Source: CAWJMN01 sp963844055 (lineage in GTDB: Bacteria > Planctomycetota > Planctomycetia > Pirellulales > Pirellulaceae). Taken from it: DNA of 64,000 nt. A program made the position numbers and the translations under genes. A model generated the notes under the pieces. That model saw only the letters and a list, made by a program, of their open reading frames with translations, did not search any database and was not told the DNA's origin. The stretch is taken from positions 1,674,001 to 1,738,000 of the forward strand of contig CAWJMN010000001.1 in the NCBI GenBank assembly GCA_963844055.1. The letters are read 5' to 3'. Shown here one piece after another: positions 21,233 through 30,034 of the stretch (positions within the stretch are counted from its first letter, which is position 1; every line of letters begins with the position of its first letter).

Positions 21233-22312
21233 CTAGAACAGCAGCAACTGTCGCTCGTTGGATTCTGGAACAACGAGATCTGGCAATTGCAGGACGAGTT
21301 CGGGCTCTAGCGAACAGTAGTGCTCCTCGGTGATCTTTGAGGAGTGATGGTCGAGCGACGCGCGTGCGATCTCCATTGCCGCATGCGATCCGAGGCGAGC
21401 CATCTCGCACGCATGAGCTCGCCGCCACGCGTGGAAAGAGTGTTTGGTTCCAAGATGGCTTTTGGCCTGGATCTTGTGGTGAATTGTTGCGAGCGTCCGG
21501 TGACCCACTGGCCACGGCACGAAATAGTCGTCCTGCTTGACCGGCAAACGCTCCAGCAGATCGAACAGCCGCGCGTGAACGATCTTCTTGAACGCTTTGC
21601 TGGTCTTGCTGACCGCGTGATCCGGCACATCGAGCCAATGGCTGCCGTGCTCCTTGATCAGGTAAGACCGCCGCAGCTTGAGAACTGTGCCAAGCCGGAA
21701 TCCGGTATAGAACAACAACCCGAAAAAGGCTCGCCATTGGTCGCGATTCAGATACTGCGTGTTGCGTCGCGGCTGAATGATTGTGTGGCAGTTGGCAAAG
21801 ATAGTCCTCGCCTGCGGCAGCTCGACCGGTGGCTTGGGCTTGTACTTCGCCTTGGCGACCTTCACGTAGGGTACTTCGTAAAGAAGCTGCTTTGACGGTG
21901 AGCCATCCTTTGCCGGTGGTCCGCATTTGTTCAGCATCGTGCGCAGATGCCGCATGTGCTTGTTGACTGAGGCCTTGGCTAGAACCCTTTCCTTGCCGGC
22001 TGGTCCTCTCTTGTACGTTGCCTTGGCGAGCTTCCCCCGGAAGTCCGCAATGATACGGTCGTCGATCTCTTCGAGTGGAGGGTCGTCCGTGAGTGCCAGC
22101 CACCAGTCCACAATGTTCTTGTAGAGCGTGATAGTGCCGTCCTGGGCGTCCTGGTGAAACACCGGGACAAACCATTCCTTCCAAAATTGTGAAAGCCTCG
22201 ACCTGTGGGTGAGCTTGCTTTCGCGAGTTGGCATTGGCGAGTAGGTGCCAACGTCCGTGACGATTCGAAGTTCTGGGAGATCTTCCCGTGGTGCTGAGCG
22301 TAGAGTCTGCAT
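21233..22312 (-). CDS. int: Tyrosine-recombinase integrase
   Basis: 359 residues. The N-terminal part (about 55-130) is a SAM-like core-binding domain (YKNIVDWWLALTDDP, VNKHMRHLRTMLNKCG). The catalytic domain follows: R206 in TGFRLGTVLKL, H294-x-x-R297 in HAWR, H323 in LDHHSSKITEEHY and the nucleophile Y332. It makes site-specific recombination between phage and host attachment sites, here probably the tRNA-Arg 3' end 1.8 kb away. It is followed by a strong terminator and preceded by a 330-base spacer with an AT-rich inverted repeat (22595-22609). Confidence 0.93.
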   Translation of the reverse strand: MQTLRSAPREDLPELRIVTDVGTYSPMPTRESKLTHRSRLSQFWKEWFVPVFHQDAQDGTITLYKNIVDWWLALTDDPPLEEIDDRIIADFRGKLAKATYKRGPAGKERVLAKASVNKHMRHLRTMLNKCGPPAKDGSPSKQLLYEVPYVKVAKAKYKPKPPVELPQARTIFANCHTIIQPRRNTQYLNRDQWRAFFGLLFYTGFRLGTVLKLRRSYLIKEHGSHWLDVPDHAVSKTSKAFKKIVHARLFDLLERLPVKQDDYFVPWPVGHRTLATIHHKIQAKSHLGTKHSFHAWRRAHACEMARLGSHAAMEIARASLDHHSSKITEEHYCSLEPELVLQLPDLVVPESNERQLLLF

Positions 22313-22594
22313 GGTGCCTAATCAGTGGGTGCCTTGACGACTCTTTTCCTTTCCGATCGTCCAGGCATGTCCTTGGGGTGGCTACATCCGTGCTTGCCGA
22401 TTCGTAAGGGTACAACGCCAAAGCGGGAATGCTTGGAGAACACCTAAACAGGTCAATCTGCGGACCATTTCCACGAAACAACTGCACATTCATGCCGTTT
22501 TAGAGGGGTTGATTGTGACGCAGCAGAGAAAGCGTCACTGGGCGAGAGTCGCCAGAAGACGCCGCCGACAAAAATGCCGACGGGCGTGGTTTTA

Positions 22595-22609
22595 ATAGTT
22601 ATTGACTAT
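22595..22609. promoter_or_regulatory. AT-rich inverted repeat upstream of the integrase
   Basis: ATAGT-TATTG-ACTAT in the spacer between the integrase and the XRE regulator. It is a possible operator for the XRE protein; the 300-base spacer 22313-22639 has no other feature that I can support. Confidence 0.35.
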
Positions 22610-22639
22610 AATTGCAAGAGCTTGAGGGGAAAAATTCTT

Positions 22640-22879
22640 TTAGGCAGCGACCGGAACATGCAGTAACTCGGAAGGATCGACGGCTAAAACGGTTGCAATT
22701 CTTTCGAGCATTTCAATCGTAATGGCCGATTTTGCCTTCTCTAAAGCCCAGTAAGATGGCTGTTTGATGCCAAGAAAATTGGCCATTTGGGCCTGAGTAA
22801 TGCCTTTTTCAGAACGAATGCGATAGATGTTTTCGCTACAGATTCGTTGCAATGCGCTATTAGGTGCCATTTCAAACAT
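22640..22879 (-). CDS. XRE-type helix-turn-helix regulator
   Basis: 79 residues. IRSEKGITQAQMANFLGIKQ and SYWALEKAKSAITIEMLERI form the five-helix XRE DNA-binding domain; there is no further domain. It is a candidate lysogeny regulator, but very small for a repressor. TATAAA lies only 8 bases before ATG 22879, so an mRNA starting at the usual distance would begin at or near that ATG, i.e. be leaderless, as lambda cI is from PRM. A second Met at residue 4 is an alternative start. Confidence 0.82.
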   Translation of the reverse strand: MFEMAPNSALQRICSENIYRIRSEKGITQAQMANFLGIKQPSYWALEKAKSAITIEMLERIATVLAVDPSELLHVPVAA

Positions 22880-22923
22880 GCCTCATTTTTATAGGTAATG
22901 GCTTTCGTATGCAAGTTCTTGTG

Positions 22924-23184
22924 TTAGTCGAGCTTTCGAAGCAGGATTGAACGCCGGCTAACGGGGATTGAGTGCTTCTCAAAAAAGCCCTCTTCCATTA
23001 GTGCAAATGCCGCTTTGGCAAGAAGGAGTTTCGAGTTGCCGTTCTTCAACAGGCACTCAGCAACGTCGATGCGAGTGTCATCGTCTTGGTCGAAGTAAGG
23101 GATGGACACGCTGACAATTTGGCTCGGGTCGTTCGTGAGGACCTGGATGTTCTTTGTGAAATCGAATTCGAGTTTGAGTGTCAT
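22924..23184 (-). CDS. Small phage protein of unknown function
   Basis: 86 residues with AAGGAAG before ATG. It begins with a strand-rich part (TLKLEFDFTKNIQVL) and ends with a helix and SRRSILLRKLD. Not recognised. Located between the XRE gene and the SHD1 protein. Confidence 0.5.
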   Translation of the reverse strand: MTLKLEFDFTKNIQVLTNDPSQIVSVSIPYFDQDDDTRIDVAECLLKNGNSKLLLAKAAFALMEEGFFEKHSIPVSRRSILLRKLD

Positions 23185-23264
23185 TGATCTACTTCCTTGC
23201 TAGTTAGTCGCATTCCCTGCAAAGAACGCCCACCGCCTCATACGGGAGCAGTTAATACCTCACC

Positions 23265-24050
23265 TCACTGCTTGTAGGCACCGCGTTTAATCCATTGCTG
23301 GTCCTCAATGGAGAGGATTTCAAAATCGACTGTGATCTCTTTGTCATCCGATGTGCGTTTGAGCTTCACCTTCTCGCCGGATTTCGAAAGGAAGATCGCT
23401 TCTACGGAGAACTTCCCATCGGCAGAACTAAATTTTCGCGGCGTGCGATCGACGGGCGGCGAGTTGCCACTGCCGGACGATCCTTTTAGAAATGGAGCGG
23501 GATTCGGCGCGGGTGGAGAAGTGCTGCTTGAGTCATCACTTGGTGGACCAATCTCGATTGGCTTGCTCGGTTCAGTTGGGTTTGCTGCGGGCTCAGCGGT
23601 TGTGTTCTGAGGCTTACTCGGAAGTGCTGTCGTAACAGGAAGGACTGGATCTACCGTGATCGGAGTGATCTCTAATTCGGTCGCTTGCTTTTGCAGTCTC
23701 TGCGTTACCTCGTTCTCTTGCCGTTCAACGGCTTCTTTTGCTTGGCGACTGATCTCTCTGCCGGCTTCCTTGACGGCAAACATAGCCATGTACATCGCTG
23801 TGATAAAAGCGAAGCCAAAGAAGAAGAGCCAAAGAGATCCCAACAAACCAAAGATGGTCCCTGCAATCGCCATTTCTTTTGGGCGATACATGAGGCCGAT
23901 CAGGCTGAAGATAAGTCCAATTGGACCGAGCAGGCCACAACTAATGACGCCTAGCAATGAGATGACAAAACCAACGGTGCCGATGGCGTTCGTGTCTTGG
24001 TGGGCGATGACGACTTGCGTCGTCGTGCGGGGGACAAATTCCTGTGACAT
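23265..24050 (-). CDS. Membrane protein with C-terminal SHD1 domain
   Basis: 261 residues from ATG 24050. Three hydrophobic segments (about 23-100: GFVISLLGVISCGLLGPIGL and others, DUF4190-like), a charged helix, a long Pro/Ser/Asn linker, and residues about 200-258 with RKFSSADGKFSVEAIFL and SIEDQQWIKRG, the pattern of SLA1 homology domain 1 (R-x-F/W...G-x-F-x-V-x-A...DQQWI). SHD1 is abundant in planctomycetes and rare elsewhere. It is the last gene before the attachment tRNA, a place where phages carry genes expressed in the lysogen, so it may alter the host envelope. Confidence 0.72.
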   Translation of the reverse strand: MSQEFVPRTTTQVVIAHQDTNAIGTVGFVISLLGVISCGLLGPIGLIFSLIGLMYRPKEMAIAGTIFGLLGSLWLFFFGFAFITAMYMAMFAVKEAGREISRQAKEAVERQENEVTQRLQKQATELEITPITVDPVLPVTTALPSKPQNTTAEPAANPTEPSKPIEIGPPSDDSSSTSPPAPNPAPFLKGSSGSGNSPPVDRTPRKFSSADGKFSVEAIFLSKSGEKVKLKRTSDDKEITVDFEILSIEDQQWIKRGAYKQ

Positions 24051-24149
24051 ACTGCCCCCATAATTTGCTGAGGACACACCAAAAGCTTCGGTGTACGAGA
24101 CCGAAGCTGTAAAACTGAGTTCTTTAGGCAGAATAGGAGGCCAAAAAGT

Positions 24150-24223
<74 letters not shown>

Positions 24224-24294
24224 TCGCGAGTTGCCCTGCGGCTGAGCTTTTAATCTCGGCCAAAGGATGCACCTATCATGACAGTTTTTGCTTG

Positions 24295-24320
24295 GGTAAG
24301 GTTCACTAGGAACCTTTACC
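24295..24320. other. Imperfect hairpin near the attachment tRNA
   Basis: GGTAAGGTTC and GAACCTTTACC pair with one bulged base. No T-run. In the 270-base gap between the tRNA and the isomerase-like gene; nothing else supportable there. Confidence 0.35.
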
Positions 24321-24495
24321 AAACGCCAACCACAGATAAACGCTGTGCGTCATCGACAAGTAGCCAATCTTAAGGTTTTTTCGCCGGTCGGCAAGTGGCG
24401 GTCCATTGCAGGCACCCCCTAATAAGTAGCAGATATTCTGGCAAACTGGGCATTCCGAACAGCCGCCCAGCAGATCGAAACCGGCTGATGGGGCC

Positions 24496-25305
24496 TTACG
24501 GGCCGCAAATCCCTTCAAAAGCGGCTAGGTTGTCCTGCAGGAGGCATTCGTAGTCGCCAGACTCAATCTCCGGCCCAGCCAGTTCCAATTCCCAGGGGCC
24601 GGTGTAGCCCGCCTCGCACAGGGTCGAAATCACTTGGCGAAGCGGAAGGTCTCCTCGGCCTAGTGAACGTCGGTCGGCCTCGAGTGGCGGCGAAACCTTT
24701 TCCGCATCGGCAATTTGAACGCAGGAAATATAAGGGGCAATTTCCGGCAGCCAGGATAGATCGTGCAGTTCATGGCGATGGTGGTACAGGTCCAGCACGA
24801 TTTTAAGGTCTTCGGGCGCCACATCGTGCACAAAGCCCACGGCATCTTCCACCTGATGCAGAATCGTCCAGCCAGTTCCTTCGGGAACTGGGATCGGCTC
24901 AATGGCTACGGAAACGTTTAGCCTTTTCGCATAGTCTACAAGCTCACTATACGCCTCCTGAAGTAATCGTCGCAGGTGCCCCTTCATGTGAAAGCCGCGA
25001 GCCCCGGGATGCACAACAAGGCAATTCGCACGTAGTTTTGCAGCCATTTGCACGGCCAAAATCGCATCTTGCATGCTTTCTTCGTAGCTATGGACATCAC
25101 TTCCTGTGAAGCCCCCCGCCCAATGATAGCTGCTCACACCTAGGCCTGCCTCACGGATCAGGTCTCCCCCTTTTTCTTCTCCATGGTCCGATAGCTTTTG
25201 TCGCCACACGCCCACCTGGGTTACACCCAAACGGCGGTACGTGGCAAGGTCTTGCTCCAGCGTCCAGCGAAAGGTGCAGACTTGATGGATTGCAAGTGGT
25301 TGCAT
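24496..25305 (-). CDS. Sugar phosphate isomerase/epimerase, TIM-barrel type
   Basis: 269 residues. The sequence follows the xylose isomerase-like (AP endonuclease 2) barrel: VCTFRWTLEQDLATYRRLG at the start, LVVHPGARGF (strand 4 His), VAIEPIPVPEG (strand 5 Glu), IVLDLYHHRHE (metal Asp and His), CVQIADAEK and GPWELELAG at the end. Metal-binding E, D, H, E positions are present. Planctomycetes encode many such proteins of unknown sugar specificity. First host gene after the attachment tRNA. Confidence 0.85.
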   Translation of the reverse strand: MQPLAIHQVCTFRWTLEQDLATYRRLGVTQVGVWRQKLSDHGEEKGGDLIREAGLGVSSYHWAGGFTGSDVHSYEESMQDAILAVQMAAKLRANCLVVHPGARGFHMKGHLRRLLQEAYSELVDYAKRLNVSVAIEPIPVPEGTGWTILHQVEDAVGFVHDVAPEDLKIVLDLYHHRHELHDLSWLPEIAPYISCVQIADAEKVSPPLEADRRSLGRGDLPLRQVISTLCEAGYTGPWELELAGPEIESGDYECLLQDNLAAFEGICGP

Positions 25306-25792
25306 GGCACCCTACTTAAGCGCGACGAATTGATCCTGCTTGCTAGGTTCGGCCGCAAGCCGGCATTCCCGTTGGGCAAGAGACTTCCTTCCCAAGGATG
25401 AGAACACGAAGTATCGGCCCGGCAGGCCTTGATGTAAAGCGCCAAACCTCGAATCTTCGGCGGTATAAATCGCAACCTGGACCATGGCGTATGAAGGCAA
25501 TTCTCCGGCTAGCGTTGGGAAACAGTATGCCCGATTTTTGGTCATTTTTTGCCAAGCTATCGCGCGTCTGCTTGCTAAGGGCGCTGCCCGCTCCCTTCTA
25601 GAGAAAGTGGTCACCGATTTTTGAAGGGCCGTTTTCTCGGGATTTACAGGCCTGCACCGTGTTTTTTCCGTTTCAAAGGCAACCCCAAGTTGGCCTTGGC
25701 ACGCAGCTTGCATCCCTAGTCCGTCAGTAGAAACTTAAGGCGGCAGGGGATTTCTCCTGGCGGGTTCCTCACTCTTGGAGTCTTTTTCAGCA
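25306..25792. other. Intergenic region before glnB
   Basis: 487 bases. Small open frames on both strands show no coding character. No clear promoter or terminator was identified; it separates two divergent genes and should hold the glnB promoter. Confidence 0.5.
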
Positions 25793-26131
25793 ATGATCAA
25801 AATCGAGGCGATTATTCGGCACCACAAACTGGACGACATCAAGTCTGCTCTAGTGGCCGGTGGGTTTCATGGCATGACCGTCACGGAAGTGCGCGGGTTC
25901 GGCCGTCAAAAGGGTCAAAAAGAGACCTATCGTGGCGCTGAGTACAAGATTGATTTCATCCCTAAAATCAAGGTGGAAATCGTTGTGCCTGTGGCAGCAA
26001 AAGACAAGGTCATTGAGGCCGTCATGAAAGCTGCACAGTCGGGCCAAATTGGTGATGGCAAGATCTTTGTATCGCCTATCAGTGATGCAATTCGTATTCG
26101 TACCGGTGAGTCGGGCCAGGCTGCCGTTTAG
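25793..26131 (+). CDS. glnB: Nitrogen regulatory protein P-II
   Basis: 112 residues, the standard length. IKIEAIIRHHKLDDIKSAL is the P-II start; the T loop GRQKGQKETYRGAEYKIDF contains Y51, the uridylylation site; the B and C loops (VAAKDKVIEAVMKAAQSGQIGDGKIFV, read in part) bind ATP/ADP and 2-oxoglutarate. P-II senses nitrogen and energy state and controls ammonium transporters and enzymes. ATG 25793 gives the usual M-I-K-I start. There is no amtB or glnA beside it; it stands alone with a poor ribosome site. Confidence 0.95.
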   Translation: MIKIEAIIRHHKLDDIKSALVAGGFHGMTVTEVRGFGRQKGQKETYRGAEYKIDFIPKIKVEIVVPVAAKDKVIEAVMKAAQSGQIGDGKIFVSPISDAIRIRTGESGQAAV

Positions 26132-26303
26132 TCGAAGAATCGACATGTTCTTCGGAACCTGTCGAACTAAGCGAGCGCCTAGGGATGGTACGGCTCGCGA
26201 TACTGGCTGTTTAGTAATTCGTGGCCTGGATCTTCGGAGAAAGGCCACTCTTTTTTGCGGCATTCTTGAGGGATGTGCGCTTCATGGAAGGAATGTTCGT
26301 CCC

Positions 26304-26543
26304 ATGGTTTCTGCTACTTCGCCAAGCACGGAAGTTATCGACTCGGTTCTCGTCAAGCTTCGTCATGCCTTGAACGAACTTCATCGCCCCGGCATCGCTC
26401 GACTTTGCGTAAGTCGGCTGGTAGATGGCAAGCTTGTCCTGAGCGGGCGCGTCGGCTCTTTTTATGAGCGTCAATTGGCTATTAGCCAATGCCAGTCGGT
26501 ACTAGGCTGTGGCCAAGTGATCGACGCCGTCGAGGTCGACTAG
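26304..26543 (+). CDS. BON-like domain protein
   Basis: 79 residues. VIDSVLVKLRHALNELHRPG, then VSRLVDGKLVLSGRVGSFYERQLA and a final CGQVIDAVEVD follow the BON fold (helix, strand-turn-G-x-V, helix, strand). BON domains bind phospholipid or carbohydrate and occur in envelope proteins. No signal peptide is seen. The upstream part of the frame (before 26304) does not look coding. Confidence 0.65.
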   Translation: MVSATSPSTEVIDSVLVKLRHALNELHRPGIARLCVSRLVDGKLVLSGRVGSFYERQLAISQCQSVLGCGQVIDAVEVD

Positions 26544-26633
26544 CATTCTGTCGCACTTTCTTCTGCCGTCAGACTAACGCACGAAGTGCTTGCGTTAGTA
26601 GCTTCTGCTCCGGCAAAAACTCTTGCAAAACGC

Positions 26634-27668
26634 TTATTTGCTGGGCTTTGCAGGCTTGTTGAGATCCCAAGCAAGGATCCATTGCTCTGCACTGCGGGCG
26701 AATTGAAAGTCGTTTAGCAAACGCTTTTCCATGTCGGCCAAGTGCCCCGCGCCGTAGAAGATGCCGATCTTCTTTTTGCCAGCGGTCAATTCACGCTTCA
26801 GCACATCCATGGCCTTGCCGTTGCGGGCGTTGATGATCGTAGAGCCCTTTTCGCCATTGATGGCGTCAAGTTGGCCATCCAGGCTCTCGAACTGTTTCGC
26901 AAAAGCCGTCTTCAGCTTCTGTGCCCGATTGCTGGACAAAAACGCCAGCATCATATCCATGTTGGGATCTTCGCCCTTGTTCTTAGCTTGGACTGCGATA
27001 CCTTGCCCCATCATGGCAAAGAACATCTTGGTCCAGCTTTCGCCGTTGTCTTCCATCGACTTGGCAAACTCATCAGGAGACATGTCCGCGTGGATGAAGT
27101 TGGCGGGGGTGTAGTCCACGCACTTCAGTTGATGCTGCAGTTCGAGCATGGAGCTCAGACCGTTTTGCATCAAGGCAATCGGATGGGCATTGTTACCGGC
27201 CTTTTCACGGGCCTCCTTGGTGATCTTGGTCCCTTCGGGGGCAACCAGTTCGTAAAGCACGGCATCGTAGGTGGTGAATAGCTTGTTGAGTTCGGCATAG
27301 TACTCAGGTTCACCCACGTGTACTGCCCCAACAAGATCAATCGTTACGCCGGCGTTTTTGGCTGCATCAACCGGCGCAAAGCTAACGACGGCCGTTTCCA
27401 TGGCTAAAGGCGTCTTGCGACGATCGTCAGCCCGACGAATGCGAATATAGGCCGGCACCTTGGCCTTCTTGGTGTCTTCCTTTTTGGCTTCTTCGCCCCC
27501 CTTGGGTGCTTTCACCTTCGGTTCATCAGCCGCAGGTTTTGCTTGCTGCTGCTCTTGGGTGGGTGGAGCGGCAGGCTGAGTAGTGGGCGGAGCTTGGGCA
27601 AATGCCGCCGAAACCCAAAACGCAGCAAAACTTAAAATTCCGGTAGTTAAAATCTTGGTTTTTGCCAC
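26634..27668 (-). CDS. Secreted TraB/GumN-like protein
   Basis: 344 residues from GTG 27668 with TAGGAG upstream. A signal peptide (ILTTGILSFAAFWVSAAFAQ) is followed by a Pro/Gln/Lys-rich linker, then a domain with VGAVHVGEPEYYAELNKLF, VLYELVAPEG and later FYGAGHLADMEKRL. The G-x-x-H...E and GAGH pattern is that of the TraB/GumN (Tiki-like) family, proposed metal-dependent hydrolases. Target unknown. The frame extends 17 codons upstream but without a ribosome site. Confidence 0.7.
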   Translation of the reverse strand: MAKTKILTTGILSFAAFWVSAAFAQAPPTTQPAAPPTQEQQQAKPAADEPKVKAPKGGEEAKKEDTKKAKVPAYIRIRRADDRRKTPLAMETAVVSFAPVDAAKNAGVTIDLVGAVHVGEPEYYAELNKLFTTYDAVLYELVAPEGTKITKEAREKAGNNAHPIALMQNGLSSMLELQHQLKCVDYTPANFIHADMSPDEFAKSMEDNGESWTKMFFAMMGQGIAVQAKNKGEDPNMDMMLAFLSSNRAQKLKTAFAKQFESLDGQLDAINGEKGSTIINARNGKAMDVLKRELTAGKKKIGIFYGAGHLADMEKRLLNDFQFARSAEQWILAWDLNKPAKPSK

Positions 27669-28060
27669 GCTCGCAACTCCTAAGGGAAACAGGAAGACCA
27701 AGGGTGATACTGGCCACAAAGACAGAAGGTTTCACGGCCTCATTCAACCGCTGGCATTATTCCTAAATATACGCACCGCCATGGTTTACGGCAAAGTGAA
27801 ATCCATGACATTTCATGCGGAATGGCTCGCAATTCGACGGATTTGTCATCTCTAGGACGTCGTTATAGCCCCCAAAGATCGTGGCTATCGCTGAGCACCT
27901 ACAACCGGAATTCCCGGAATATCTTGCCTTCTTTACTCAACTCCTGCATCAGGACGATCCGATAAAACCGTCACGAGCGGAAAAAGTATGTCCGCCGCCG
28001 TCACTCCCCACATAACGAACGACGGCAAAACTACTGCGGAAGCGAAGGTGGAACCGAATC
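27669..28060. other. Intergenic region
   Basis: 392 bases between divergent genes; short open frames only. No structure that I can support beyond being the likely promoter region of both genes. Confidence 0.5.
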
Positions 28061-29227
28061 ATGTTGCTGACTAGACTCAAAACGTGGCTGGCCGCATTTA
28101 TCGCGGCTCTTTCGGTGTCGTCTGTGGCATGCGCCCAGCAGTTCGGCCCATTTATCGAGCCAGACAGCTGGTCGCCGGATTTGCAATTCTTCGCACCCGC
28201 GGAGGTGAGCGAATACGGAAATGGAGAGCCTGAAAACACGGGCTTCTATTTCACATACGACCGGATGTATCTATTCGTAAAACGCCCTGACGGTGCGCCG
28301 TCGCTGGATTCCGGCCACGGAAGTGATCCAGCCTGGGCCAACCGTTTCGACTTGGGCTTCATGACTGAAGACAACGTCGGATGGTTAGTGTCTGTGACCG
28401 ACTCGGCTGGTCCAAACGGCCGGTTCGTCACCGAGACTCCAAAGATTCCAGCCTCGTCAACTAACACCGGCGGCGGTGGTGGTGGTGGTACAACCACGAC
28501 GACGACGCAGACCCTGCCCCAACGCGATGTCAACTGGCAGATCACCCAATACTTGAATGTTGGGTCGTTCAACAGTGTGGAAATCGACCGGGTATGGCGT
28601 CGCAAGGAATTCCACGGTGGTGGCGTGTTTGAGCCACTCGCGGGCATTCGCTACATCAACTTCAATGACTTCGGTCGTCGCGATAACTTCGCACGCTTTG
28701 CAGAAGATGCAACGACGTTCGAACCAGACTTCACTACTCCTAACCTGTTGGGACCCTGGGAACGTCTGCAATCGAACTACACCACAACGGTTAACCAAAT
28801 GCTGGGTGGTCAGCTGGGCTTCCGCCTGTCGAAGACGACGGGTCACTGGCGGCTCGGTACTGAACTCCGCATGATGGGCCTGAATAACTGGCAAAAGTAC
28901 GAATCTTATCAAGACGTCCTGCTGCGTAATGCCTCGCGTGGATTTGGTACGAGCGGTACTTCGACCACAGGATCAATCATCCTGGACAATCGCAAGACGA
29001 ACCCTGTCAGCAACAGTGGCAACGAGTTTGTCTTCGGTGGTGAGTTGCGAATGGAAGCTGCCTACGAAGTAACGCGGGATATCTCGCTACGGACTGGGTT
29101 CATGTACATGCTGCTCGGTCACGGTGTGGCCCGCGGTGTCGATCCTTCTTCAACCGCTCAGTCGGGTAAGAACAGCCAGGACATGTATATGGGTGGTGTT
29201 ACCTTCGGTGTAACGATCAACCGCTAG
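28061..29227 (+). CDS. BBP7-type outer-membrane beta-barrel protein
   Basis: 388 residues. Signal peptide (WLAAFIAALSVSSVACAQQF), then repeated amphipathic strands (EPLAGIRYINFNDFGRRD, NQMLGGQLGFRLSK, WRLGTELRMMGLNNW) and a final strand MYMGGVTFGVTINR ending in an aromatic-free NR. The layout fits the planctomycete BBP7 family of outer-membrane barrels. A Gly7-Thr6 tract near residue 140 is encoded by triplet repeats and sits in a loop. Followed by a strong terminator. Confidence 0.75.
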   Translation: MLLTRLKTWLAAFIAALSVSSVACAQQFGPFIEPDSWSPDLQFFAPAEVSEYGNGEPENTGFYFTYDRMYLFVKRPDGAPSLDSGHGSDPAWANRFDLGFMTEDNVGWLVSVTDSAGPNGRFVTETPKIPASSTNTGGGGGGGTTTTTTQTLPQRDVNWQITQYLNVGSFNSVEIDRVWRRKEFHGGGVFEPLAGIRYINFNDFGRRDNFARFAEDATTFEPDFTTPNLLGPWERLQSNYTTTVNQMLGGQLGFRLSKTTGHWRLGTELRMMGLNNWQKYESYQDVLLRNASRGFGTSGTSTTGSIILDNRKTNPVSNSGNEFVFGGELRMEAAYEVTRDISLRTGFMYMLLGHGVARGVDPSSTAQSGKNSQDMYMGGVTFGVTINR

Positions 29228-29280
29228 TCGAATAAAGTTGCCCTGCCAACCTTGGCAAGGTGCTAACTTGATCAATAAAA

Positions 29281-29314
29281 AAGGCACTCCAATAACTTTG
29301 GAGTGCCTTTTTTT
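29281..29314 (+). terminator. Intrinsic terminator after the barrel gene
   Basis: AAGGCACTCCA (29281-29291) pairs with TGGAGTGCCTT (29299-29309), followed by TTTTT and preceded by AAAA, so it can work in both directions. Confidence 0.92.
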
Positions 29315-29394
29315 GTTGACTTAAGCGAAGGTCAAGATTGAAAAATGTCGCTACTTAACCGATGTCAGCAGAATTTTGAGACCAGCCTCAAAGA

Positions 29395-29574
29395 CTACTT
29401 GCGGGCGTTGATCTTGCGAATTTCTTCCAGCTCGATGCTCAAACGATGACGCAAAGGGCTTTCGGCACGCAGTTCTTCCAGCAGGGCTTCTGCCTTGTCA
29501 TAAGTCTCCGGTGGGACGTCCTTGGACCGGAACAAGTTGCGAAAACTACGTTGAACCTCAGATTCAGTAAGCAC
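29395..29574 (-). CDS. Small helical protein conserved-looking, unknown
   Basis: 59 residues from GTG 29574 with GAGG five bases before; too short for common length cut-offs. Highly charged and helical (TESEVQRSFRNLFRSKD, YDKAEALLEELRAESPLRHR, IELEEIRKINARK). Codon use fits a gene. It converges on the barrel gene terminator. Function unknown. Confidence 0.6.
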   Translation of the reverse strand: MLTESEVQRSFRNLFRSKDVPPETYDKAEALLEELRAESPLRHRLSIELEEIRKINARK

Positions 29575-30034
29575 AGAGGCCTCACAAAAAAGTTAGCGAA
29601 GATGCCGACGGCAGGGTGCGGCGACTAACAAACACATAAGGGGTGCAAATAGGGCGGCACCAATTGCTCTGCCACCAGCAAACCACCTTTTTTAACTGTT
29701 CTTAATTTTATTGAATGAGTATGCATGTGCAAGGCCTTGCATTCATTTACCGCAAGACTCTTCAGGAAATCCCCTCACTAGTGGTGGGTGACGGCAGGTA
29801 TTCTCGGCTACAAACAGCGTTTTACTCGTTTTGCCATGTTGTACCCTCTTCTGGCCCGAACCCTTCGAAGGCGATTCACTTCGGCTGCGGCAATAACCCT
29901 CGGGACTTTGGGGTGTTTACCGGAAAGCTGCTGCCACTTGGCCATGTCGGCTCAGCTGGCTGACATTCCACTCAGACGCCGGTTAGAGTGAACGTATCAC
30001 GCCAACACACCGTCCTTTCTAGGAAATTAGCGCC
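29575..30034. other. Intergenic region
   Basis: 460 bases between divergent genes. Overlapping short frames do not look coding; no motif identified. Confidence 0.5.

Noticed and set aside
21120..22493. 457-codon open frame overlapping the integrase on the same strand
   Set aside because: It is the shadow frame of the integrase: Arg/Ser/His-rich, no domain, while the integrase frame has all catalytic residues.
24306..24518. 70-codon minus-strand frame with Cys pairs after the isomerase-like gene
   Set aside because: Overlaps the end of that gene, has no ribosome site and atypical composition.
25312..25713. 133-codon minus-strand frame before glnB
   Set aside because: No ribosome site, no domain, mixed composition; overlapping frames on the other strand are just as long.
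26284..26303. Earlier start for the BON protein
   Set aside because: The ATG at 26284 is in another frame; the first convincing residue follows ATG 26304.
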